From Psychroflexus aestuariivivens (GTDB lineage: Bacteria; Bacteroidota; Bacteroidia; Flavobacteriales; Flavobacteriaceae), in assembly GCF_004010055.1 (NCBI RefSeq), contig NZ_RQVT01000056.1, positions 62,001 to 126,000 of the forward strand: a stretch of 64,000 nt of DNA, written 5' to 3'. Each line of letters starts with the position of its first letter. Within the stretch, counting starts at the first letter, position 1. Below, in pieces: positions 54,664 through 63,133 of this stretch. The notes under the pieces are model-generated. The model saw nothing but the letters and a program-made list of their open reading frames with translations, was not told the DNA's origin and searched no databases. Position numbers and translations under genes: made by a program.

Positions 54664-55499
54664 AATCATTATTTGACAATGTAGCCAATAGTTGTAGCAA
54701 AATTGTAACACATAGTTACAGCACATCATTTTCTATTGCTACTAAGCTTTTAGCGCCTTCTATAAGGCAAGATATTTATAATATATACGGATTTGTACGT
54801 TTTGCTGACGAAATAGTCGATACATTTCATGATTATGATAAATCTTTTTTATTTAAAAAATTTAAATCTGACATGTATGATGCAATAGAGCAGAAAATAA
54901 GTCTCAATCCAATTTTGAATAGTTTTCAGGAAACTGTTCATAAATACAATATCGACGTTGAACTTTACGAAGCTTTTATGGATAGCATGGAGAAAGATCT
55001 TCATAAATCAAACTATTTAACGCAAGAAGAATATGAAGCGTACATTTATGGTAGTGCAGATGTAGTGGGATTAATGTGTCTAAAAGTTTTTGTTAAAGGT
55101 GATCAAGAAAAATATGATGCACTGAAAAATGACGCTATGAAACTCGGTTCAGCATTTCAAAAAGTGAATTTTTTACGTGATTTAAAAGCAGATTCAGAAG
55201 AATTAGAACGCTCTTACTTTCCCAATGCAAATTTGGAAAGTTTGGACGAAGCCACAAAATCCCGAATTATAAATGAAATAGATCAAGATTTTGAAGCAGG
55301 CTTGCGTGGCATTAGCCACCTACCTGTGGAAGCGAAATTAGGAGTTTATACAGCATATATTTACTATTCTAAATTACTACAAAAGCTAAAGAATACGCCT
55401 TCTTTGGAAATTAAAAACAAAAGAATTCGGGTTCCAAACTATCAAAAAGCGAGTTTGTTGGCAAAATCTTATATTTCATGCAGATTTAACTTAGTTTAA
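54660..55499 (+). CDS. crtB: Phytoene synthase
   Basis: 279 residues from ATG 54660 (the in-frame TTG three codons earlier is less likely, since the ATG overlaps the crtI stop as ATGA). It joins two geranylgeranyl diphosphates head to head. Prenyl-binding motifs are RFADEIVDTF (Asp-rich, first) and NFLRDLKADSEELERSYFP (second). HSYSTSFSIATKLL at the N-terminus is also typical. The precursor synthase crtE is not in the window. Confidence 0.96.
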   Translation: MKSLFDNVANSCSKIVTHSYSTSFSIATKLLAPSIRQDIYNIYGFVRFADEIVDTFHDYDKSFLFKKFKSDMYDAIEQKISLNPILNSFQETVHKYNIDVELYEAFMDSMEKDLHKSNYLTQEEYEAYIYGSADVVGLMCLKVFVKGDQEKYDALKNDAMKLGSAFQKVNFLRDLKADSEELERSYFPNANLESLDEATKSRIINEIDQDFEAGLRGISHLPVEAKLGVYTAYIYYSKLLQKLKNTPSLEIKNKRIRVPNYQKASLLAKSYISCRFNLV

Positions 55500-55501
55500 T
55501 T

Positions 55502-55945
55502 ATGAATATTTTGATTTGGATTGTTTTATTTATAGCAACATTTTTGTTAATGGAATTTATGGCGTGGTTCACTCACAAATATGTTATGCATGGTTTTTTA
55601 TGGGTTCTGCATAAAGATCACCACAAAAAAGACCATAAAAGTTGGTGGGAACGCAACGATTTATTTTTTGTATTCTACGCAGTAGTAAGTATGATTTTTT
55701 TTACTTCAGAATTCCAATTTAGTATCGCTATTGGTGCTGGTATTGCTGCGTATGGCCTAGCTTATTTTTTGGTTCACGATATTTTTATACACCAAAGATT
55801 CAAGCTTTTCAGAAATGCAAATCACTGGTATGCAAAAGGTATTCGACGAGCACACAAGATGCATCATAAACATTTAGGTAAAGAAGACGGAGAGTGTTTT
55901 GGAATGCTGGTTCCTCCAATGAAATTCTTAAAGAATAAAAAATAA
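55502..55945 (+). CDS. crtZ: Beta-carotene hydroxylase
   Basis: 147 residues with membrane helices. The four His clusters of the di-iron hydroxylase are HKYVMHG, HKDHHKKDH, HDIFIH and HKMHHKH. It adds 3-OH groups to beta-ionone rings. It follows crtB after 2 bases and the second desaturase follows after 5, so all are in the same transcript. Confidence 0.95.
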   Translation: MNILIWIVLFIATFLLMEFMAWFTHKYVMHGFLWVLHKDHHKKDHKSWWERNDLFFVFYAVVSMIFFTSEFQFSIAIGAGIAAYGLAYFLVHDIFIHQRFKLFRNANHWYAKGIRRAHKMHHKHLGKEDGECFGMLVPPMKFLKNKK

Positions 55946-55950
55946 TTATT

Positions 55951-57423
55951 TTGAAGAAAGCAGCTATAATTGGATCCGGAATTGCTGGAATTGCATCAGC
56001 ATTGCGTCTAAAAGCACAAGGATTTGATGTGGATGTTTTTGAGCAAAATGATTATACAGGAGGTAAATTACATAGTTTCCAACTTGGCGAATATCGCTTT
56101 GATTTTGGCCCTTCCCTATTTACTATGCCCGAATTTGTAGATGAACTATTCAGGCTTTTTGATAAAGAGCCAGCTTCATATTTCAACTACAATAAAAAAA
56201 AAGTGATTTGCAATTATTTCTGGGAAAATGGACAGAAATTTCAAGCAAAATCCGAAACTGAAAAATTTATTGAAAATGCCTCTGAAACATTTCAAGAACC
56301 AGTTGAAAACCTTAGAAAATATTTAGAAAGCAGTCGTAGTAAGTATGAATTGACTGCTGATTTGTTTTTGAAAAAATCACTTCATAAAGCATCGACTTAT
56401 TTATCCAAATCGACAGTAAAAGCTATTTTAAATCTAGGAAAACTGCACTTGAACAGCTCATTAGATGGTGTAAATCAAGATTATTTCAATAACCCCAAAT
56501 TGGTACAACTTTTCAACAGGTACGCAACTTACAATGGTTCTTCTCCCTACAAAACACCTGGCATAATGTCCATGATTCCACATTTAGAAATGAATTTTGG
56601 TACTTTTTTACCACAAAATGGAATGCATGATATTTCTAAAAGCTTAACCAAACTTGCTAAAGATGTTGATATTAAATTTCATTTAAATCAAAAAGTGGAT
56701 GAAATTTTATGGGACAATAATAAAATTACAGGGCTAAAAATTGAGAACAAAGAGTTTTACTACGACACAGTGGTTTGCAATATGGATGTGTATTCCGCAT
56801 ACAATTCTTTGTTGAAAAAAGCGAAACCACCTGAGCAAACCTTAGCTCAGGAACGCTCTAGTTCTGCAATGATTTTTTATTGGGGAATCGATAAAACTTT
56901 CGATGAATTGGATTTACATAATATTCTTTTCACTGAAAACTATAAATCTGAATTTGACCATATTTTCAATAAAAAATACTTTTACAAAGACCCCACGGTT
57001 TACATCAACATAACTTCAAAAGAAGTCGAGAAAGATGCTCCAAAAAGTAAAGAGAACTGGTTTGTCATGGTTAATGCTCCAGCTAATTCAGGTCAAGAAT
57101 GGAAAACGCAAGTCAGTTATATCCGTGAAAAAATTATTAATAAAATCAATTTATGTTTGAATACAAAAATTGAAAAACATATAGAAGTTGAAAAAGTAAT
57201 TACGCCTGTGGATATCGAAAAACAAAGCGCTTCATATCAAGGTTCGCTTTACGGTACATCAAGTAATAATAAATTTGCTGCTTTTTTGAGACATCCTAAT
57301 TTCAGCTCAAAAATCAAAAATCTATATTTTTGTGGAGGTAGTGTTCATCCAGGAGGTGGAATTCCATTATGTTTATTATCTGCAAAAATAGTTTCGGACT
57401 TAGTGGCAAAAAATAAAAAATGA
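55951..57423 (+). CDS. crtD: Second carotenoid desaturase, CrtD-like
   Basis: 490 residues from TTG 55951 (no ATG precedes the FAD motif). The FAD motif is AAIIGSGIAGIASALRLKAQ; the C-terminus has GGSVHPGGGIPLCLLSAKIV, like other carotenoid oxidases. It is a paralog of crtI in the same operon. Between crtZ and the CruF-like gene, the likely role is 3',4'-desaturation of 1'-hydroxylated monocyclic carotenoids (saproxanthin/myxol type). A phytoene-desaturating function cannot be excluded from sequence, but one CrtI is already present. Confidence 0.85.
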   Translation: MKKAAIIGSGIAGIASALRLKAQGFDVDVFEQNDYTGGKLHSFQLGEYRFDFGPSLFTMPEFVDELFRLFDKEPASYFNYNKKKVICNYFWENGQKFQAKSETEKFIENASETFQEPVENLRKYLESSRSKYELTADLFLKKSLHKASTYLSKSTVKAILNLGKLHLNSSLDGVNQDYFNNPKLVQLFNRYATYNGSSPYKTPGIMSMIPHLEMNFGTFLPQNGMHDISKSLTKLAKDVDIKFHLNQKVDEILWDNNKITGLKIENKEFYYDTVVCNMDVYSAYNSLLKKAKPPEQTLAQERSSSAMIFYWGIDKTFDELDLHNILFTENYKSEFDHIFNKKYFYKDPTVYINITSKEVEKDAPKSKENWFVMVNAPANSGQEWKTQVSYIREKIINKINLCLNTKIEKHIEVEKVITPVDIEKQSASYQGSLYGTSSNNKFAAFLRHPNFSSKIKNLYFCGGSVHPGGGIPLCLLSAKIVSDLVAKNKK

Positions 57424-58061
57424 AAACAAACCTAAAAGTAACGTCGCTATTTATTATTCTACTGTGGTTGTTTCACATTTCAGGAATAATCGGCATTAGC
57501 TTAGGATATTTAGATTGGTTTGCTTCAAAAACTAGTCTAAATTTGATTATTATTTTATTATCAGTAGTTTTTTGCTTTGATTTATTCAGTTTAAAAAAAT
57601 CAATTATATTCATCTCAATTGCCATCTTAGGTTTTATCGTTGAAGCTTTAGGGGTTAACTATGGCTGGTTTTTTGGCGATTATTCATATGGAGAAAATTT
57701 AGGAGTAAAGATAAGTGGTGTTCCTATTTTGATTGGCATTAATTGGGCAGTTCTAACTTTTATTTGTGCTCAAATAAGTCATTTTTTCAAAATCAATTGG
57801 CTTATAAAAGTGTTCATCGGAACAATATTAATGCTGATTTTGGATTTTCTGATGGAATTCAATGCGCCAAGATTTGGGTTTTGGGAGTTTGAAAATTCAA
57901 GCGTGCCCTTATCAAATTATATAGCATGGTTTGGATTTGCATTACTTTTCAATTTTATTTTTCATTCAGCAAAGTTAGAAGGCAACTTAAAAATATCATC
58001 ACATATATATATCGTTCAATTCATTTTCTTTACTTATTTCTATGTCTTCTACCAAATATAA
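57420..58061 (+). CDS. cruF: CruF-like carotenoid 1',2'-hydratase
   Basis: 213 residues, about seven membrane segments. Conserved blocks of the carotenoid biosynthesis (DUF422) family are FIVEALGVNYGWFFGDYSYG, ISGVPILIGINWAVLTFICA and MEFNAPRFGFWEFENSSVPL (with NYIAWFG following). Relatives hydrate the open end of gamma-carotene. It overlaps crtD by 4 bases (ATGA) and the cyclase gene by 20 bases, so all are tightly coupled. Confidence 0.83.
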   Translation: MKTNLKVTSLFIILLWLFHISGIIGISLGYLDWFASKTSLNLIIILLSVVFCFDLFSLKKSIIFISIAILGFIVEALGVNYGWFFGDYSYGENLGVKISGVPILIGINWAVLTFICAQISHFFKINWLIKVFIGTILMLILDFLMEFNAPRFGFWEFENSSVPLSNYIAWFGFALLFNFIFHSAKLEGNLKISSHIYIVQFIFFTYFYVFYQI

Positions 58062-59205
58062 TTATATCATCATTGGTGCTGGTGCCGCGGGATTACATCT
58101 CGCTTTGGCAATGCTTGATGACGAATTCTATAGAGACAAAAAGATTTTGATTTTAGATAAAATTGAAAAAAACAAAAACGACAGAACTTGGTGTTTTTGG
58201 GAGAAAGGTGAAGGAAGATGGGATAAAATATTAACTAAATCTTGGAATCAAGGTTTAGTTGTTGCAAAGAACGAAAATATTCAGTTAGAATTGAATGCAT
58301 ATCGCTATAAAATGCTCCAGTCTTCTGACTTTTATAGGATGGCTAAATCTAAAATTGAAGCCCATAAAAACGTGGTTTGGCTAACTGAAGAGGTAACTAA
58401 AACCAGACAACTTGAAAATACTGTAGAAGTCTATACAGGTGAAGAAAAATATACGGCAGATTATGTTTTTGACAGTCGTATTCCGAAATCTTACAGTTTG
58501 AAACATCCAGAATATCTCAACATTGCACAGCATTTCAAAGGCTGGATGATAGAAACTGAAGCAGCTGTTTTTGATGATCAAAGATTTACAATGATGGATT
58601 TCAGCTTAAAAGATGGAAATACCACAAGTTTTACTTATGTCTTACCTATTTCATCTAAGAAAGCTTTAGTTGAATTTACTTATTTCACATCAAATTTGGT
58701 AGAGCCATCAGTTTACGAGAGTTTTATGGAGAATTACATTTCTGAAAAACTTGACATTGAAAAATATAAGATTGTAGACGAAGAACAAGGCGTCATACCG
58801 ATGACTAATTTTCCATTTTCTAATTTCAGTAGTCAAAATATGATTAAAATTGGTACTGCTGGTGGTTGGGTAAAAGCCTCTTCAGGTTATTCTTTTAAAA
58901 ACTGTGAAAAAGAAAGCCAAAAAATAATTGAAAAACTGAAATCTAAATCTGCAAATCTGCATGAAGCTCAAAATCCAAAATATAAACATTACGATAAAAT
59001 ATTTCTTGAAGTTTTAACCAAAAACAATGATTTTGGAGAAGAATTGTTTTATCGAATGTACAAAAACAATAAAATTGAAACGATTTTTAAGTTTTTAGAC
59101 GAAAATTCATCTTGGAAAGAAGACTTAGAAATCATCACTAATTTAAGTTCAAAACCTTTTATAAAAGCTTTGATTAGACATGCAAAAAGCGGTTTTAAAA
59201 TTTAA
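58042..59205 (+). CDS. crtY: Lycopene cyclase, CrtY/CrtL family
   Basis: 387 residues. FAD/NAD-binding motif YIIIGAGAAGLHLALAML, the cyclase block DRTWCFWEKG, and GTAGGWVKASSGYSFKN, all characteristic. It closes beta-ionone rings on lycopene. In a pathway with CruF and CrtD it is likely to cyclise only one end, giving gamma-carotene derivatives. It begins 20 bases before the cruF-like stop and its 3' end overlaps the convergent crtA-like gene by 4 bases. Confidence 0.94.
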   Translation: MSSTKYNYIIIGAGAAGLHLALAMLDDEFYRDKKILILDKIEKNKNDRTWCFWEKGEGRWDKILTKSWNQGLVVAKNENIQLELNAYRYKMLQSSDFYRMAKSKIEAHKNVVWLTEEVTKTRQLENTVEVYTGEEKYTADYVFDSRIPKSYSLKHPEYLNIAQHFKGWMIETEAAVFDDQRFTMMDFSLKDGNTTSFTYVLPISSKKALVEFTYFTSNLVEPSVYESFMENYISEKLDIEKYKIVDEEQGVIPMTNFPFSNFSSQNMIKIGTAGGWVKASSGYSFKNCEKESQKIIEKLKSKSANLHEAQNPKYKHYDKIFLEVLTKNNDFGEELFYRMYKNNKIETIFKFLDENSSWKEDLEIITNLSSKPFIKALIRHAKSGFKI

Positions 59206-59879
59206 AATTCCTCAATTTTAGACAATCTAAATCTAGCGAACATTTCTTCATTGTACCAATCCAGTTGACGAGTTTTCTTTATCGCTTTGACGTGCTCCCT
59301 ACTTTTATACGCAAACTGATTAAGGTTTTCTACAGAATCCCAAACGCTAAAAGTCATCATCTCGACAAAAGGCAATTCACCAAAACCTTTCGTGTAAAGC
59401 AAACCTTTTGCATTTTCTAAAGGTTTTTGAGATTCAGGGACATATTTCCAAAACTTTCTCAGCATGCGCTTCTTTATACTTGCCCTTGTAATTACAGCAA
59501 TCTGATCTTCATCACTAATTGACTTTGGAGAAACTACTGATTCAAAAGGATTTTTAGAATTCCACAAGCCGTGAGCTTGAATATTTTCAAGAAAATAAAT
59601 TTGGATATGTTTAGTATGCGATTTATACTTTTTGAATAAAGGATGATTTCGTTTGAAATTTTCAAAATCTGATGGTGAATTCCAAACCTGCAATAAAGCA
59701 TAAACACGCCAGTCTGGCAAAGGATTAAAGTGCGCCTTACCGCTGCCCAAAAGCTTATAAAATTGTAAACCTTCAACTGTTTTCATCTGAAAATGACCAA
59801 ACTGCATCATAGATAATGCCCAGAATTTATTTTGAAATCCTTCGTAATTAAAAACTGAAAGTGTCGTAATTTGTGGCAT
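59202..59879 (-). CDS. crtA: CrtA-like carotenoid monooxygenase (spheroidene monooxygenase family)
   Basis: 225 residues from ATG 59879 (an in-frame TTG seven codons upstream is less typical). Motifs: FWALSMMQFGHF, VEGLQFYKLLGSGKA, FNPLPDWRVYALLQVWNS, KYVPESQKPLENAKGLLYTK and FAYKSREHVKAIKKTRQLDW, all shared with bacterial CrtA. CrtA proteins add keto or hydroxy groups to open-chain ends of carotenoids, possibly with heme. It is transcribed against the carotenoid operon and overlaps it by 4 bases; a TlpA-like gene precedes it by 89 bases. Confidence 0.88.
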   Translation of the reverse strand: MPQITTLSVFNYEGFQNKFWALSMMQFGHFQMKTVEGLQFYKLLGSGKAHFNPLPDWRVYALLQVWNSPSDFENFKRNHPLFKKYKSHTKHIQIYFLENIQAHGLWNSKNPFESVVSPKSISDEDQIAVITRASIKKRMLRKFWKYVPESQKPLENAKGLLYTKGFGELPFVEMMTFSVWDSVENLNQFAYKSREHVKAIKKTRQLDWYNEEMFARFRLSKIEEF

Positions 59880-59968
59880 CAAAGCGATATTTAATTTCAA
59901 ATATCATGTGTTTTTTAGAATTAAAACACAAAAAGCTAAAATTTAAAGAAAATTAAATAATAAATGAA

Positions 59969-60532
59969 TCATTTATCCTGAATCAAGTCATCCAAAGTTT
60001 GTCTTACTAATTTACTATTCCAGTTAGCTGCGCCGCTTTTTTTGAATATAATTTTGCCGTTTTGATCAATTATAAAAGTGGTTGGTAAACTTCTACTCTG
60101 AAGAAGTTTTGGTGGATCTGAAATGAAATAATGAATCGGTAAGTCAAAACCTTTTTTATTCATGAATTTTTCAACAGTATTTGGTTGCTCTGAAGTGATA
60201 AAATAGAAATCCATATCGTTAATATATTTATCGTATAATGCTTGTAAACTCGGCATTTCTGCAATACACGGCCCGAACCAAGTTGCCCAGTAATTTATTA
60301 AGGTCAACTGATTTTTTGATTTGGTAAAATTCACGACTTCACCTTTTTTATTTTCAATATTCCAGTTGTAATTTGACAATTGCTCACGTTCAGTTGCCTT
60401 AATTTCTGATGGACTGAAGGATACAATCCTATTGATCATAACCTGTATCGGTAACCTTGTTTGTGGAATTAGTAAAAGCAAAATAATAACTACGAATAGT
60501 ATGTTCCCCCAATGTTTCTTTAGAAATTTCAT
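59969..60532 (-). CDS. TlpA/ResA-like thioredoxin-fold membrane-anchored protein with FGPC active site
   Basis: 187 residues. An N-terminal membrane anchor (ILFVVIILLLLIPQ) is followed by a thioredoxin-fold domain: NYWATWFGPCIAEMPSL, then SLPTTFIIDQNGKIIFKKSG with the cis-Pro loop. The usual WCxPC is WFGPC here: Phe86 replaces the first, nucleophilic Cys and only Cys89 remains. The codon is TTC, one base from TGC. The fold is otherwise intact, so the protein may no longer act as a dithiol oxidoreductase. It stands alone between crtA and the aconitase terminator. Confidence 0.88.
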   Translation of the reverse strand: MKFLKKHWGNILFVVIILLLLIPQTRLPIQVMINRIVSFSPSEIKATEREQLSNYNWNIENKKGEVVNFTKSKNQLTLINYWATWFGPCIAEMPSLQALYDKYINDMDFYFITSEQPNTVEKFMNKKGFDLPIHYFISDPPKLLQSRSLPTTFIIDQNGKIIFKKSGAANWNSKLVRQTLDDLIQDK

Positions 60533-60561
60533 ATTTTAAAAGTCGTAAAAACTGATTTAAA

Positions 60562-60597
60562 ATAACAAAAAAGCCACCTTAAAAAAGATGGCTTTCT
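60562..60597 (-). terminator. Rho-independent terminator after aconitase
   Basis: Arms 60570-60576 (aaagcca) and 60589-60595 (tggcttt) form a stem that is followed on the minus strand by a T-rich run. Located about 27 bases beyond the aconitase stop. Confidence 0.75.
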
Positions 60598-60621
60598 TAT
60601 AAAAAGTAAAAGCTAATTAGA

Positions 60622-62889
60622 TTAAGCTTTATTTTGTTTCTTAATCATATTCAAAGCAGAACCTTCTTTGAACCAACCGATTTGTGTGTCGTTGTAAGTA
60701 TGATTTGCTTTGATGGTATCTTTTGAACCGTCAGCATGAACAATTTCTATCGTTAATGGTTTGCCTTCAGCAAAATCTTTTAGATCTACAAAGTTGAATG
60801 TATCATCTTCTTGAATCAAGTCATAATCGCTTTCATTTTCAAAAGTTATACCCAACATACCTTGTTTTTTAAGGTTTGTTTCGTGAATTCTAGCAAATGA
60901 TTTCACTAATACAACTCTTACACCCAAATGTCTTGGCTCCATGGCAGCATGCTCACGAGAAGAACCTTCGCCATAGTTGTGATCGCCAACAACAACAGTA
61001 GGAACACCTTCAGCTTTATAAGCACGTTGTGTTTTTGGAACAGCATCGTATTTGCCAGTAATTTGGCTTTTTACGAAATTGGTTTTCATATTGAAAGCAT
61101 TTACGGCTCCAATTAAGCAATTGTCAGAAATATTATCTAAATGACCTCTGTACTTCAACCATGGACCAGCCATAGAAATGTGGTCTGTTGTACATTTTCC
61201 ATGTGCTTTAATCAATAATTTTGCACCGGTTAAATTCTCTCCGTCCCACGGATCAAATGGGTCTAACAATTGAATTCTATTTGAATTTGGATCAACTTTC
61301 ACATCAATTGAGCTGCCATCTTCTTTTGGTTTCAAATAACCGTTATCTTCAACATCAAAACCTAATTCAGGAAGTTCAATACCTTGTGGAGCATCGAGTT
61401 TCACTTCTTCTCCATCTTCATTAATCAAAGTGTCATTCATAGGATCGAAATCCAAACGACCTGAAATAGCAATTGCAGCAACCATTTCTGGAGAGCCTAC
61501 AAAAGCGTGAGTATTTGGATTACCATCTGCACGTTTGGAGAAGTTTCTGTTGAAAGAGTGAACAATTGTATTTTTTTCTTCGCCTTTTCTGTCACTTCTG
61601 TCCCACTGACCAATACAAGGACCACAAGCGTTAGTGAAAATTGTAGCACCTAAGTCTTCAAACACTTTCAATAATCCATCGCGTTCAGCGGTAAATCGAA
61701 TTTGCTCTGAACCTGGATTGATTCCGAAATCTGATTTTGGTTTTAATTTTTTATCAACAGCCTGTTTTGCAATTGAAGCCGCTCTAGTTAAATCTTCGTA
61801 AGATGAATTGGTACAAGAACCAATCAATCCCCAATCTACTTTGATTGGCCAATCATTTTTCTTAGCTTTTTCACCCAGTTCACCAACAGGTGTTGCTAAA
61901 TCTGGTGTAAAGGGCCCGTTTAGATGTGGTCTCAAAGTGCTCAAGTCAATTTCTATAACTTGGTCAAAATATTGATCTGGATCATCATAGACTGCCTGAT
62001 CTCCAGTTAAATGTTCTCTAATTTTATTGGCTTCATCTGCAATTTCATTACGATCTGTTGCTCTTAGAAAACGCTCCATAGAATCGTCGTAACCAAAAGT
62101 AGAAGTCGTTGCGCCTATTTCGGCACCCATATTACAAATTGTACCTTTTCCAGTACAAGATAAATTTTTGGCACCTTCACCGAAATATTCAACAATACAG
62201 CCTGTTCCGCCTTTCACGGTTAGGATTTCTGCAACTTTCAATATTACATCTTTAGCAGCTGTCCAACCTTGTGGAGCACCTGTTAATTTGACACCGATAA
62301 GTTTTGGAAATTTTAGTTCCCAAGGCATTCCTGCCATAACATCAACCGCATCAGCACCACCTACGCCGATTGCAACCATTCCTAATCCACCAGCATTTAC
62401 TGTATGAGAATCGGTTCCAATCATCATTCCACCTGGAAATGCATAATTTTCTAAAACTACTTGATGAATAATACCTGCACCAGGTTTCCAAAAACCGATG
62501 CCATATTTACTAGATACCGACTCTAAGAAATCGAAAACTTCGTTACTCGTTTCATTAGCACGCGCTAAATCTTTACTTGCACCTTGTTTTGCCTGAATTA
62601 AGTGGTCACAATGCACTGTGGTTGGCACAGCTACATTGTCTTTCCCAGCTTGCATAAATTGCAATAGTGCCATTTGCGCAGTGGCATCTTGACACGCAAT
62701 TCTGTCTGGCGCAAAATCCACATAATCTTTTCCTCGTGTAAGTTTTTTATTAGGTTTACCATCCCATAAATGAGAATAAAGAATTTTTTCTGAAAGTGTA
62801 AGTGGTTTGCCTACGATTTCACGAGCTTTCTCAACCCGATCCGCCATTTGGCTATACACTTTTTTAATCATATCGATATCAAAAGCCAT
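60622..62889 (-). CDS. acnA: Aconitate hydratase, mitochondrial-type
   Basis: 755 residues, the length of mitochondrial-type aconitase rather than the longer AcnA/IRP form. It isomerises citrate to isocitrate in the TCA cycle. The three 4Fe-4S ligands are in [11 protein letters not shown] and [13 protein letters not shown] (two Cys). [32 protein letters not shown] and [20 protein letters not shown] are also conserved. A -7-like box lies upstream and a terminator follows. Confidence 0.97.
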   Translation of the reverse strand: MAFDIDMIKKVYSQMADRVEKAREIVGKPLTLSEKILYSHLWDGKPNKKLTRGKDYVDFAPDRIACQDATAQMALLQFMQAGKDNVAVPTTVHCDHLIQAKQGASKDLARANETSNEVFDFLESVSSKYGIGFWKPGAGIIHQVVLENYAFPGGMMIGTDSHTVNAGGLGMVAIGVGGADAVDVMAGMPWELKFPKLIGVKLTGAPQGWTAAKDVILKVAEILTVKGGTGCIVEYFGEGAKNLSCTGKGTICNMGAEIGATTSTFGYDDSMERFLRATDRNEIADEANKIREHLTGDQAVYDDPDQYFDQVIEIDLSTLRPHLNGPFTPDLATPVGELGEKAKKNDWPIKVDWGLIGSCTNSSYEDLTRAASIAKQAVDKKLKPKSDFGINPGSEQIRFTAERDGLLKVFEDLGATIFTNACGPCIGQWDRSDRKGEEKNTIVHSFNRNFSKRADGNPNTHAFVGSPEMVAAIAISGRLDFDPMNDTLINEDGEEVKLDAPQGIELPELGFDVEDNGYLKPKEDGSSIDVKVDPNSNRIQLLDPFDPWDGENLTGAKLLIKAHGKCTTDHISMAGPWLKYRGHLDNISDNCLIGAVNAFNMKTNFVKSQITGKYDAVPKTQRAYKAEGVPTVVVGDHNYGEGSSREHAAMEPRHLGVRVVLVKSFARIHETNLKKQGMLGITFENESDYDLIQEDDTFNFVDLKDFAEGKPLTIEIVHADGSKDTIKANHTYNDTQIGWFKEGSALNMIKKQNKA

Positions 62890-62917
62890 ATGTGTTGTAT
62901 TTTATATTAAACGACTG

Positions 62918-62925
62918 CAAAAATA
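62918..62925 (-). promoter_or_regulatory. -7 element for aconitase
   Basis: CAAAAATA on the plus strand reads TATTTTTG on the minus strand, an exact TAnnTTTG, 28 bases upstream of the ATG at 62889. A -33 TTG at the normal distance was not found. Confidence 0.4.
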
Positions 62926-63133
62926 GTGATTTCACTTGAATTTTGAAAATATGTAAGATAATGGCAAAATCTATGAAAATAATTCACAAAACAAGCTATT
63001 ACTATGAGTTATTTTATGAGAATAAAGAATTTTAAAGCTTATTTTTATTAAAATGACAATTAAAGACTCTTTAAAATCAAAAAAAAAGAATAACCGCTTG
63101 CAATTTAGATTGATTTTGCATAAGAAAAGATTA

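Noticed and set aside
62890-63133. Additional small gene between aconitase and MoxR
   Set aside because: The frames are short and interrupted and the sequence is A/T-rich; only a -7-like box for aconitase is seen.
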